Source of the DNA: Vallitalea pronyensis
GTDB lineage: Bacteria > Bacillota > Clostridia > Lachnospirales > Vallitaleaceae
Direction of reading: 5' to 3'
DNA: 64,000 nucleotides
Assembly: GCF_018141445.1 (NCBI RefSeq)
Contig: NZ_CP058649.1
Span: 763,001 to 827,000, forward strand
Both the position numbers and the translations under genes were made by a program. The notes under the pieces are model-generated. The model had not been told where the DNA came from. It searched no databases and saw only the letters and a program-made list of their open reading frames with translations. Positions 35,532 through 43,720 of this stretch are shown piece after piece; position 1 is the stretch's first letter; every line of letters starts with the position of its first letter.

Positions 35532-35564
35532 AGCATTACGGTAAATAAAACCGTAATGCTTTTT
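35532..35564 (+). terminator. Terminator of the hydrolase-lipoprotein operon
   Basis: Perfect 11-bp stem AGCATTACGGT (35532-35542) with ACCGTAATGCT (35550-35560), 7-nt loop, T5 tail. It lies about 155 nt after the last gene. Confidence 0.92.
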
Positions 35565-35573
35565 AATTCCTAT

Positions 35574-35690
35574 AGGAAAGTCCTCTGAATTTAGCATATG
35601 AAATAGAAGCGTTTTCATATGCGTCAAGGAAACTTTCCTAACATAACAACTTCCTTGGAAAGACGCGACGTAGTCGCTTTGTTCGTGCGT
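35574..35690. repeat. Structured intergenic repeat, copy 1
   Basis: Nested hairpin: outer AGGAAAGT (35574-35581) with ACTTTCCT (35632-35639); inner GCATATGAAA (35594-35603) with TTTCATATGC (35613-35622) and loop TAGAAGCGT. A third stem GCGAC/GTCGC (35665-35677) with TTTGTT follows. A diverged copy lies at 51969-52072 and keeps the loop and the pairing. Confidence 0.75.
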
Positions 35691-35848
35691 GCATATAGAC
35701 AATGAGACCCTTTATGACTTAAGATGAATGATTTTTTTAAAATGTTAAATAACATGGAGGGATACTTTATCAATTGCAATAGATGTCCCCTGGTATCCAG
35801 CATATAATACGCCATAAACACGAATAATAATAGGGTTATTGATAAAGT

Positions 35849-35880
35849 GTTCATGATTTTAAACAAAAGTTCATGATTTT
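35849..35880 (+). promoter_or_regulatory. Tandem 20-bp-period direct repeat upstream of ABC importer
   Basis: GTTCATGATTTT occurs at 35849-35860 and again at 35869-35880, a period of 20 bp (two helical turns). AraC-type regulators typically bind such direct repeats; a response regulator of that type is encoded at 43721. About 140 nt upstream of the solute-binding protein gene. Confidence 0.5.
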
Positions 35881-36019
35881 GGATTGCGATTATTGTCGAA
35901 ATTGAATACCATATAGTTGGAGATGATATCACTTTACATCGCATTGTAAATGATAGTGGTGAGCATCATCATCAAGACCTATTACGTTAAGAAAGAATTA
36001 TGGAGGAGGCAAAAGCGAT

Positions 36020-37123
36020 ATGAAGAAATTAATGGCTTTATTATTAGTGCTAACTTTAGGTATGACAATGTTTACAGCATGTACTAAGAAAGATGATAAA
36101 GATAACCAAGCACAACCAGCTCAACAAACAGGGGATGAAAAAGACACAGAGAATGACAACACAAGTACGGATGACAGTGCAGAGACAGCTGTAACAAATA
36201 ACTTGGTTATCTATAGCCCACACAAAGCAGATATGATTAACCCCATTGTAAAAGAATTTCAAGAAACAACAGGTATCAAAGTGGATGTGGTAGCTGCTGG
36301 TACAGGGGAACTATTAAAGCGAGTTGAATCAGAGAGTAATAACCCACTTGGTGATGTCATGTGGGGCGGTGGCGCAGAGTCGCTTAATGCATTCAAGGAG
36401 TATTTTGCGCCTTATGAAAGTGAAGAAGCAAAAGCGATTAATACCGTATTTATCGATAGAGAAAAGACATGGACAGGAACCAGTCCTTTACCCATGGTCA
36501 TCATGTACAATAAGAAGTTAGTTAAGCCAGAAGATGTGCCTACATCTTGGGGAGATTTACTTGACGAAAAGTGGACAGGTAAGATTGCTTATGCTGACCC
36601 AACACGATCCGGTTCATCCTTTACGATTCTTGCGACCATGTTAACGGCTTATAAAGCAGAAGGCGATGATGGATGGGAATTCATTAACAATTTCTACAAA
36701 AATCTTGATGGTAAATTAACATCTGGTTCGTCAGGTGTGTACAAAGGTGTTGCTGATGGTGAGTATGCTGTAGGGTTAACCTTAGAAAAAGCAGCTATGG
36801 AATATATCAATGCAGGTGCCGAAGTAGGTATGGTATACCCTAGCGAAGGTACATCATCTGCTCCAGATGCAATTGCTGTCATTAAAGGAGCCAAGAATGA
36901 AGTAAATGCTAAGAAGTTCTTAGAATTCGTCTTAACGGCTAAGACTCAGAAATTTGTTCTTGACCACTTCGCTTCACGTCCAGTTCGGGACGATGTTGAA
37001 ATGGGTGATAATCTGATTAAGATGTCAGAGATTAAATTAGTGGACTATGATTTACAGTGGGTATCGGATAACAAAGATAACATTGTTAAGAAGTGGAAGG
37101 ATATCGTTATTGGTAAGTACTAA
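36020..37123 (+). CDS. ABC transporter substrate-binding lipoprotein, AfuA/FbpA-like
   Basis: 367 residues; lipobox FTAC with C21 and a polar linker to about 60. The mature domain has the class II binding-protein pattern of the ferric/hexose-phosphate group: NLVIYSPHKADMINPIVKEF, then GTGELLKRVESE and GDVMWGGGAESL. Such proteins bind ferric iron, hexose phosphates, 2-aminoethylphosphonate or similar anions, so substrate cannot be fixed by sequence. GGAGGAGG precedes the ATG. The ATPase and permease genes follow after a 473-nt structured gap, suggesting different levels of binding protein and membrane parts from one transcript. Confidence 0.88.
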   Translation: MKKLMALLLVLTLGMTMFTACTKKDDKDNQAQPAQQTGDEKDTENDNTSTDDSAETAVTNNLVIYSPHKADMINPIVKEFQETTGIKVDVVAAGTGELLKRVESESNNPLGDVMWGGGAESLNAFKEYFAPYESEEAKAINTVFIDREKTWTGTSPLPMVIMYNKKLVKPEDVPTSWGDLLDEKWTGKIAYADPTRSGSSFTILATMLTAYKAEGDDGWEFINNFYKNLDGKLTSGSSGVYKGVADGEYAVGLTLEKAAMEYINAGAEVGMVYPSEGTSSAPDAIAVIKGAKNEVNAKKFLEFVLTAKTQKFVLDHFASRPVRDDVEMGDNLIKMSEIKLVDYDLQWVSDNKDNIVKKWKDIVIGKY

Positions 37124-37596
37124 GAAATAACACATGTAATCGTTATAGTTTGGTACACCATGGAGATATGCCGTATTGATTGAATTTAATCATTCAAGTA
37201 TCAGTAAGTAGTAAGAGGATTTCATGATGATGTACAGATAACGTTCAATATGCCTTATTTAGCTCTAAGGGATACATTTATTGTTAATTAATGACAACAA
37301 AATAGATGAAAGTAAACATGGAATCCTCTAAATAGCGTAAAGGATACATCTATTATGTACACAAGATAACAACTTAGTATTTTTTCCAAGATATATCCGT
37401 ATTGACGAACCATTACCAATTAAGGTGATAAAGATTCAGGGGAGCTTATAAAGTGAACATACATAGCGTGGTCTTGGGGTAAAAATACTAAGTTATAATC
37501 TTGAGATATAATAAAGTGACGAAGGCATTTAAATAGTAAGATAAAGCGTAAACCTATTCAGGTCTTAAATAATAAGAAAATTAGGAGGATAAAGTT
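37124..37596 (+). other. 473-nt gap within importer operon, with long-range stem
   Basis: No gene seen. AACTTAGTATTTTT (37371-37384) and its complement at 37481-37494, extended by CCAAG/CTTGG, can close an approximately 80-nt loop. The stretch also has loosely repeated AGGATACAT words (37268, 37331). It may slow or stabilise the mRNA between binding protein and ATPase genes. Confidence 0.65.
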
Positions 37597-38676
37597 ATGA
37601 GTCATCAAGTTGTTATTAAAAATGCGGTAAAAAAGTATGGTGACTATAAAGCGGTTAACAATGCTAATTTAACCATTCAAGAAGGTGAGCTCTTTACACT
37701 TCTTGGACCATCAGGATGTGGAAAAACCACATTACTACGTATGATTGCAGGATTCAACACCATTGATGAAGGCCACATAGCATTTGGAGATAAAGTAATC
37801 AATGATATACCAGCTCATAAACGTAATATTGGTATGGTATTCCAGAATTATGCCATATTCCCCCATATGTCTGTTTTTAATAATGTAGCCTATGGTTTAA
37901 AAGCTAGAAAAGTAAGTAAAAGTGAAACAGAAAAACGTGTGATAGAAGCTTTGCAAATGGTTCAGATGGAAGAGTTTAAAGACCGTCAGCCGTCACAGTT
38001 AAGTGGGGGTCAGCAGCAGAGAATAGCCCTTGCAAGAGCCATTGTTATCCACCCAGATGTATTATTGATGGACGAGCCTCTCAGTAACTTAGATGCAAAA
38101 TTACGTGTGCAGATGCGGACCATCATCCGAAAATTACAGAAAGACCTTAAAATTACAACCATCTATGTCACACATGACCAAGAAGAAGCCCTTGCCATTT
38201 CTGATCGTATAGCTGTTATGAAATTAGGCGTTATTCAACAAGTCGGTACACCTGTAGAGATCTATAAAGACCCTAAGAATATTTTTGTAGGTGATTTTAT
38301 TGGGACATCTAATTTTCTAAAAGGGACAGTTGTAAAAAGGGATGATGAAAAAACCGTGATTGATGTGAATGGTAAGACCATTGATTTCAACATGAAGAAA
38401 GCATGCAACGGTGAAGTGATTATCACCGCAAGACCAGAAGAGATTATTTTGGAGGATGTTAAGAAAGGTAATATCATAGGTGAAGTGGTCATAGGTACTT
38501 TCTTAGGTGACTTCATCAATTATGAAATTAAACTGGATAATGAGCAGGTCATTGAAGTGAATGAATATACCAAAGATGTGTCACGTATACGTCATACGGG
38601 TGATAAAGTAAGTGTTGTCCTCGTACCAGATAAAGTGCATGTATATGATGGAGCAGGTGAGGAGGTACTTCTATAA
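37597..38676 (+). CDS. ABC transporter ATP-binding protein, FbpC/PotA-like
   Basis: 359 residues. Walker A GPSGCGKT (37-44), ABC signature LSGGQQQR near 136, Walker B VLLMDEPLSNLD near 156 and switch histidine VTHDQEEA are all intact. The C-terminal third (from about 240) is a TOBE-type regulatory domain, usual for importers of the FbpC/PotA class. TAGGAGG precedes the ATG. Its stop overlaps the permease start (TAATG). It energises uptake by the binding protein and permease of this operon. Confidence 0.93.
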   Translation: MSHQVVIKNAVKKYGDYKAVNNANLTIQEGELFTLLGPSGCGKTTLLRMIAGFNTIDEGHIAFGDKVINDIPAHKRNIGMVFQNYAIFPHMSVFNNVAYGLKARKVSKSETEKRVIEALQMVQMEEFKDRQPSQLSGGQQQRIALARAIVIHPDVLLMDEPLSNLDAKLRVQMRTIIRKLQKDLKITTIYVTHDQEEALAISDRIAVMKLGVIQQVGTPVEIYKDPKNIFVGDFIGTSNFLKGTVVKRDDEKTVIDVNGKTIDFNMKKACNGEVIITARPEEIILEDVKKGNIIGEVVIGTFLGDFINYEIKLDNEQVIEVNEYTKDVSRIRHTGDKVSVVLVPDKVHVYDGAGEEVLL

Positions 38677-40328
38677 TGAAGCAGTTAAGGAAATTCTTTA
38701 ATTTCTGGAATGTGGTCAGAATTGTCGCATTCGCAACATTAGCTATTACGCTTGTATATCCATTCGTCACCATGTTAAAGGAGAGTTTTGTTTCCCAAGA
38801 TACAGGCGGATTCACTTTAGCCAATTACTTTGAATTTTTTAAGTATCCTTATTACTACAAAACCCTATTAAATAGTATGTCCGTTGTATTAGCTGCTACT
38901 TTTTTTTCTACGCTTATCGGTTTGCCAATGGCCTATATCACCACCCGTTACAACATATGGGGTAAATCCATCATTAATATTATGATTATATTATCTTTGC
39001 TATCACCTCCATTCATCGGGGCCTATTCATGGATTCTTTTACTGGGGCGTAACGGCTTTATCACCAACTTATTCAGAAATATTGGGATAGAATTACCACC
39101 CATCTATGGCTGGACAGGGATTGTGCTGGTCTTTAGTTTGAAATTTTTCCCTTATGTTTACCTATTTGTATCAGGCGCTCTTAAGAGCATGGATTCTTCC
39201 ATCGAAGAAGCTGCTGAAAACTTAGGTGTATCTGGATTTAAAAAGCTTATGACCATTACATTTCCACTTATTTTACCCACCATTACAGCAGGTGCATTGA
39301 TGGTATTCATGACATCTCTAGCTGATTTTGGTACACCCATGCTTATTGGTGAGGGGTATAAAGTCCTTCCTGTACTCATCTATGAGGAGTACATGAGTGA
39401 AATTGGTGGTAACGCGACGATTGCTAGTATGCTTAGTGTCATTATTATCATCTGTGCCATGGCAATTCTGTTTGTTCAGAAGTTCATTATCGCCAAAAAA
39501 AGTTACATGATGAGTGCACTTAGACCACCAAAAGTGATTGCCTTAAAAGGTGGTAAGCGTTTCTGGGCAACATTTGTCATTTTTTTAGTAGCAGGGGTTG
39601 CCATGGTTCAACAAGTGGTGGTTGTCATTACTTCTTTTATTAAGACAAAAGGTCCTATCTTTACAAAAGGCTTCAGTTTAGATAGTTATCGTATGATTAT
39701 TAATAAACTATCCACCAATATTTCCAACACCTTTTTATATTCAACCATTGCCATCATCATCATGGTAATTGCAGGACTGCTCTTGTCTTACTTGATCGTT
39801 CGAAGGAAGTCCAAGGTTAATGGACTGCTTGATATACTGATTATGTTCCCATACGTTATCCCAGGAGCTGTACTTGGTATTAGTTTATTGGTTGCATTCA
39901 ATGACGGACCTATCGTATTAAGTGGTACAGCGACCATTTTGATTATTGCTTATGTCATTCGTAAATTACCTTATACCATTCGTTCATCAACGGCCATATT
40001 GTATCAGATAGATCCCAGTATTGAAGAAGCATCCATTAATTTAGGGGTATCCCCTATGAAGACCTTCTTCAAGACAACAGCTAGGTTGATGGCACCCGGT
40101 GTATTATCAGGTGCAGTACTGAGTTGGATTACCACCATTAATGAATTGAGTTCCAGTGTTATTTTGTATACAGGTAGAACGGGAACCATTTCTGTAGCTA
40201 TTTATACGGAGGTCGTTCGTGCAAGCTTTGGTACGGCTGCTGCATTGGCATCTATTTTGACGGTGACGACGATTATTTCTATTTTAGTTTTTAATAAAAT
40301 TTCTGGTGGTAGGGGTATTACCATGTAG
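38676..40328 (+). CDS. ABC transporter permease, fused two-domain FbpB type
   Basis: 550 residues with two homologous halves of about six membrane helices each, as in FbpB/AfuB permeases. Two EAA loops that contact the ATPase are visible: IEEAAENLGVSGFKKLMTI near residue 172 and IEEASINLGVSPMKTFFKT near 448. It completes an importer with the genes at 36020 and 37597. The last 80 bases are already G/T-rich like the following spacer. No convincing terminator follows. Confidence 0.92.
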   Translation: MKQLRKFFNFWNVVRIVAFATLAITLVYPFVTMLKESFVSQDTGGFTLANYFEFFKYPYYYKTLLNSMSVVLAATFFSTLIGLPMAYITTRYNIWGKSIINIMIILSLLSPPFIGAYSWILLLGRNGFITNLFRNIGIELPPIYGWTGIVLVFSLKFFPYVYLFVSGALKSMDSSIEEAAENLGVSGFKKLMTITFPLILPTITAGALMVFMTSLADFGTPMLIGEGYKVLPVLIYEEYMSEIGGNATIASMLSVIIIICAMAILFVQKFIIAKKSYMMSALRPPKVIALKGGKRFWATFVIFLVAGVAMVQQVVVVITSFIKTKGPIFTKGFSLDSYRMIINKLSTNISNTFLYSTIAIIIMVIAGLLLSYLIVRRKSKVNGLLDILIMFPYVIPGAVLGISLLVAFNDGPIVLSGTATILIIAYVIRKLPYTIRSSTAILYQIDPSIEEASINLGVSPMKTFFKTTARLMAPGVLSGAVLSWITTINELSSSVILYTGRTGTISVAIYTEVVRASFGTAAALASILTVTTIISILVFNKISGGRGITM

Positions 40329-40782
40329 AAGATGCTTGAGCCCATATAAAACAGTTGTTTTTATGGGTTAAAGCTATAGGTGGAAGTCTTTGGTTTGGTT
40401 GGGGTTTAGGCTAGGGTGGTGAGGTGTATCATGCATTTGTTTGCCTTTCCTTTCAGCCGGTCTGCACAAATGCATGATACACCTCACTTGGTTCAAGATG
40501 ACGTTAAAAAGATGATGTGTTGTTAGGTAGGTTATTTGACGCGTCAAGAGTAGTTGTTGATTATGATGGATATTCATTGTATAGTGTTATAGGAGATATG
40601 CTTATACTAGATGATGGTAGGCATATGTTTGATGGTTAGATGTTTTTGGTAAATACAATAATGATTTATGAAGTTGTTATGATTAATGGATAGATCGTTT
40701 ATTTGAAGATATGTTAGGCGTTAAGCAAGAGATAAAATACATGATATATGATGAATGGTACGTAAAAGAGAGGATTATAAAT
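40329..40782 (+). other. C-poor spacer with hairpin copy 1
   Basis: About 450 nt without a credible gene. The + strand is strongly depleted in C: in 40561-40680 I count 5 C and 28 G. It holds the long hairpin at 40419-40487. A minus-strand frame of 67 codons crosses the hairpin and has no ribosome binding site. Confidence 0.75.
40419..40487 (-). repeat. Constant-loop hairpin, copy 1
   Basis: Perfect 22-bp inverted repeat, 40419-40440 with 40466-40487 (core GGTGTATCATGCATTTG), around a 25-nt loop. On the minus strand the loop reads GCAGACCGGCTGAA then AGGAAAGGCAA. The same loop with one extra C is in the copy at 41686-41757 on the + strand, so the two copies face each other around the PHP gene. 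No terminator-like T-run follows. Confidence 0.95.
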
Positions 40783-41541
40783 ATGAACATAATGGATTTG
40801 CATACACACACCCAGTTTTCTGATGGAGACGGAACCGTTGAGGATATTGTAAGGGTTGCTAAAGAAAAAGGCATTAAGGTTGGAATATCTGACCATGTCT
40901 TTTGCTCAAAGATGAACGACATGGATGCTATAGAAAACTATTTGAATGCCTTAGATCAATATGACGTATACAAAGGTGTAGAAGCAAACATGAAAGATAT
41001 CATCCACTGGCCAGACCGATTACTACATCAATTGGATTATGTCATATCAAGTGTGCATACATTCTATGACCGCCATACAAAAGACCGCATATGGTTATCA
41101 TCCTATTTCGGATACCGAGTAGGCCATAGCTCCAGTTATAAAAAACAATATAAAACAGAAGATTGTGAGTACATTATGGAAGCCTTATTACAAACCATTG
41201 AAAAATGCTTTCGTCAATCAAGGGTAGATATCTATGGTCACTGTACCATATTACCATTCTATGATGAACTGCAAGGAACCACCTTCATTGACGGATGGGA
41301 AAACGAAATCCTTCACTTATGTGAAAAATACCAAGTAGCCCTAGAACTAAGCGGCCTATGGAAAGCCCCAAGCACCCACCTCATCAAGAAAGCACTCAAC
41401 AAAAACATCCAATTTTCCCTAGGAAGTGACTGCCACCGCCTCACCGAAATCTGCAACCTGGATTATCCACTAACACTCATCCAAAAACTCAATATCCCCC
41501 AACACCGCATGTTTACCATTAAAAATAATAAGCAGTCTTAA
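40783..41541 (+). CDS. PHP-domain phosphoesterase
   Basis: 252 residues with all metal-binding motifs of the PHP (polymerase and histidinol phosphatase) superfamily: DLHTHTQFSDGD at 5-16, GISDH near 37, GVEAN near 66, SSVHTFYD near 87, DIYGHC near 150 and GSDCH near 222. It probably removes phosphate from a small molecule. The nearest named relatives are HisK-type histidinol phosphatases. The frame opens at 40711, but GAGAGG at 40768-40773 points to ATG 40783. It stands alone between two inverted hairpin copies and between an importer and a two-component system. The last third is G-poor in contrast to the first part. Confidence 0.85.
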   Translation: MNIMDLHTHTQFSDGDGTVEDIVRVAKEKGIKVGISDHVFCSKMNDMDAIENYLNALDQYDVYKGVEANMKDIIHWPDRLLHQLDYVISSVHTFYDRHTKDRIWLSSYFGYRVGHSSSYKKQYKTEDCEYIMEALLQTIEKCFRQSRVDIYGHCTILPFYDELQGTTFIDGWENEILHLCEKYQVALELSGLWKAPSTHLIKKALNKNIQFSLGSDCHRLTEICNLDYPLTLIQKLNIPQHRMFTIKNNKQS

Positions 41542-41936
41542 TCCTTTAATACACAGATTATATAATCAACATAAATCACACTACCTTCTACCACTAATAA
41601 ATTCCCTTAATAACCCTAATAATACATATACCCAACTTAAACCAATAGCATCTAAAACACTAGCCCCAAAATTCCAACACTAAAAGTGTGTATCATCCTT
41701 TAGTTTACGCAGACCGGCTGAACAGGAAAGGCAAGTAAAATAAAGGATGATACACACATACCAGCCCAAAAATTCCACGCAACCAAAAAAAACAATAAGA
41801 ACCCCTAAACAAAAAGTGACAACCTCCTAAAAAACATAATACCATCAATAAGCCGTAAATAAATATAATCAAAATTAAAATTAATATATTAAAACGGATA
41901 GATGAACATTTAAATCAACCCAAGGAGAAAAAAGCC
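41542..41936 (+). other. G-poor spacer with hairpin copy 2
   Basis: 395 nt without a credible gene. The + strand is strongly depleted in G: 41581-41640 has 18 C and no G. It holds the hairpin at 41686-41757. The bias continues into the first 80 codons of the histidine kinase gene. Confidence 0.8.
41686..41757 (+). repeat. Constant-loop hairpin, copy 2
   Basis: Perfect 17-bp outer stem, 41686-41702 with 41741-41757 (core TGTGTATCATCCTTTA), then one mismatch and 5 more pairs (TTTAC 41704-41708, GTAAA 41735-41739). The 26-nt loop GCAGACCGGCTGAAC + AGGAAAGGCAA equals the loop of copy 1 plus one C. Stem sequences differ from copy 1 but stay fully paired. Confidence 0.95.
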
Positions 41937-43679
41937 ATGCAAAAACCCAAAAAAGCTTTCTTCCACAAACTCCTCATATTCTTTATACTCATCAGTATCA
42001 TACCCCCACTCATTCTAACTTTCCTAGGCTACACCTTTTCATCCAAAATCCTACAAGACGCCATCTACGATCAAGCCCACGACAGCTTAATACAAATCAA
42101 CGACAGCATTAATGAATTCTTAATGGAGTATAAAACAGTCATCGATATCGTAGAACAAGATATCCCCCTACAAGAAGTTTTATCACATCATGTTTCCTTG
42201 GATGACTATTACTATCAAATAAATGAGAAAATCTATTTCCTCTTAGCCAGCAAAAAATATAAATTTCCCATATACATCCTTAATCAAAAGGGTCAAGCTG
42301 TTTATGAAACATCCCCATTACCTCCTATTTATAAAGGACAGGCTTCCAGCAGCTGGGGTGTATTTCGTAAAATGAATGACAGCAATGACGTGGTGTTATA
42401 CCCCCACAAGTTCATCAATAATACCGGTAACACCATCGTCTTTACTCTTGGAAAACGCATTGTTAACGATACAGGTCAATCCATAGGGTATATTGTCATT
42501 GATATCCATAGAGATGCTATCCTTAATATCATGAATACACTAGGCAGCAGTAAGGTCATGGATCTAAAACTAATCGATCCATTCTTCTACACCATAACCG
42601 ATGCAAATCATGCCCATCAGGAAGGTTTTTTCTGGAATTCACCATTTCGTGAAGAAGTATCTAAGGAAAAACAGGGGAAAATCTATGTAGAAGGGAATAA
42701 AGTACCGAAGCTATTGATCTACCATACCCAAAGTCAATCAGAATTGACTCTTATAGCCACAGTTCCCCTAAATATTGTGGCAGAAAATAATAGTTATCTC
42801 CGAGAGAAAGTTATCCTTAGCTTTTTATTAAGCCTTAGTTTAGCCATTCTTATATCCTTTATTTTTGCCAAGCACATGGTACGGCCCATAAGCAAGTTGG
42901 CAAAAAGCATGAAAAAAGTAGAGGAAGGCAACTTAACCGTAAGAGTTAATCTGAATCGAAACGATGAATTAGGTGTTCTTGAAAATAGCTTTAATCAGAT
43001 GGTCGTTCGTTTAAAAGAGTCCATGGATAATACCATCGAACAACAAAGACAACTGAGAATTGCTGAGATTAAAATTTTACAAGCTCAGATTAACCCTCAT
43101 TTTCTATACAATACATTAGATGCCATCAAATGGACTGCTAAGTTAAACCAAGTGACAGAAATCAGTGATATCGTAACCCATCTTGGCAATCTACTGAGAA
43201 ACACCATTAACTCAGACCAAGAATTTATCACCGTAAAAGAAAGCCTCGCTCTCCTTAATCATTACCTAAAAATACAAGAGTTAAGGTACAATGATGGTTT
43301 TGAAGTAAACATGGATGTAGCAACAGATATCATGGATTATAAGATACCCAAGTTAATTCTACAACCCATTGTAGAAAATGCCGTTGTCCATGGTTTTGAG
43401 CACATAGAAGAAAAAGGTATCCTCCATATTACGGGCTATGAAAAACAAGGGGATATCTATTTTGAAATCCATGATAACGGTATTGGTATGACAGAGGAGC
43501 AGCTAGCCACAGCCATTAACAAGAAAAGTGATGAACATATTGGCTTGTATAATGTGGATCAACGGTTACGTCTCTATTATGGCGAATTCTATAAAGTGAT
43601 GATTGAGAGTACCTATGGAACAGGTACAACCATTACCATAAGGATACCGGTTAATTCCAGCCTTGCTCATGAAAATTAG
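41937..43679 (+). CDS. Sensor histidine kinase, YesM/LytS-type
   Basis: 580 residues. Membrane helices at about 10-32 and 288-308 enclose an extracellular sensor domain. A HAMP linker (about 309-365) leads to the His_kinase domain with the phosphorylated histidine in LQAQINPHFLYNTLDAIKW near 387, and an HATPase domain (PIVENAVVHGFEH, HDNGIGMTEEQ, GTGTTITIRIP). Partner of the AraC-type regulator 41 nt downstream. Such YesMN pairs in Clostridia usually control a nearby sugar or anion ABC importer, here plausibly the one at 36020-40328. AAGGAG precedes the ATG. Confidence 0.93.
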   Translation: MQKPKKAFFHKLLIFFILISIIPPLILTFLGYTFSSKILQDAIYDQAHDSLIQINDSINEFLMEYKTVIDIVEQDIPLQEVLSHHVSLDDYYYQINEKIYFLLASKKYKFPIYILNQKGQAVYETSPLPPIYKGQASSSWGVFRKMNDSNDVVLYPHKFINNTGNTIVFTLGKRIVNDTGQSIGYIVIDIHRDAILNIMNTLGSSKVMDLKLIDPFFYTITDANHAHQEGFFWNSPFREEVSKEKQGKIYVEGNKVPKLLIYHTQSQSELTLIATVPLNIVAENNSYLREKVILSFLLSLSLAILISFIFAKHMVRPISKLAKSMKKVEEGNLTVRVNLNRNDELGVLENSFNQMVVRLKESMDNTIEQQRQLRIAEIKILQAQINPHFLYNTLDAIKWTAKLNQVTEISDIVTHLGNLLRNTINSDQEFITVKESLALLNHYLKIQELRYNDGFEVNMDVATDIMDYKIPKLILQPIVENAVVHGFEHIEEKGILHITGYEKQGDIYFEIHDNGIGMTEEQLATAINKKSDEHIGLYNVDQRLRLYYGEFYKVMIESTYGTGTTITIRIPVNSSLAHEN

Positions 43680-43720
43680 ATATGTGAGAAATTTACAATG
43701 TTATGAAGGGATGCGTTTGC

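Larger units (their letters stand above)
35377..36019 (+). other. 643-nt intergenic region rich in repeats
   Basis: Holds the terminator 35532-35564, copy 1 of a structured repeat (35574-35690), a long-range 11-bp inverted repeat (35764-35774 with 35838-35848), a tandem GTTCATGATTTT repeat (35849-35880) and a perfect Spo0A box TGTCGAA (35894-35900). Three overlapping minus-strand frames here lack ribosome binding sites and run through these repeats, so I do not call them genes. Confidence 0.8.

Noticed and set aside
35430..35944. Overlapping minus-strand frames of 90 and 106 codons
   Set aside because: They run through the structured repeat, inverted repeats and direct repeats, lack ribosome binding sites, and have implausible amino-acid composition.
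36020..37123. Naming the solute-binding protein as an iron transporter
   Set aside because: The family binds several different anions and the window gives no Fur-box-like site that I can support, so substrate is left open.
40374..40577. Minus-strand frame of 67 codons across hairpin copy 1
   Set aside because: No ribosome binding site; its His/Gln/Asn/Thr-rich translation is the result of the C-poor strand bias.
40419..41757. The two hairpins as a CRISPR array or as ordinary terminators
   Set aside because: Only two copies 1.2 kb apart in opposite orientation, so not an array; no T-run on either side and a conserved loop, so not typical terminators.
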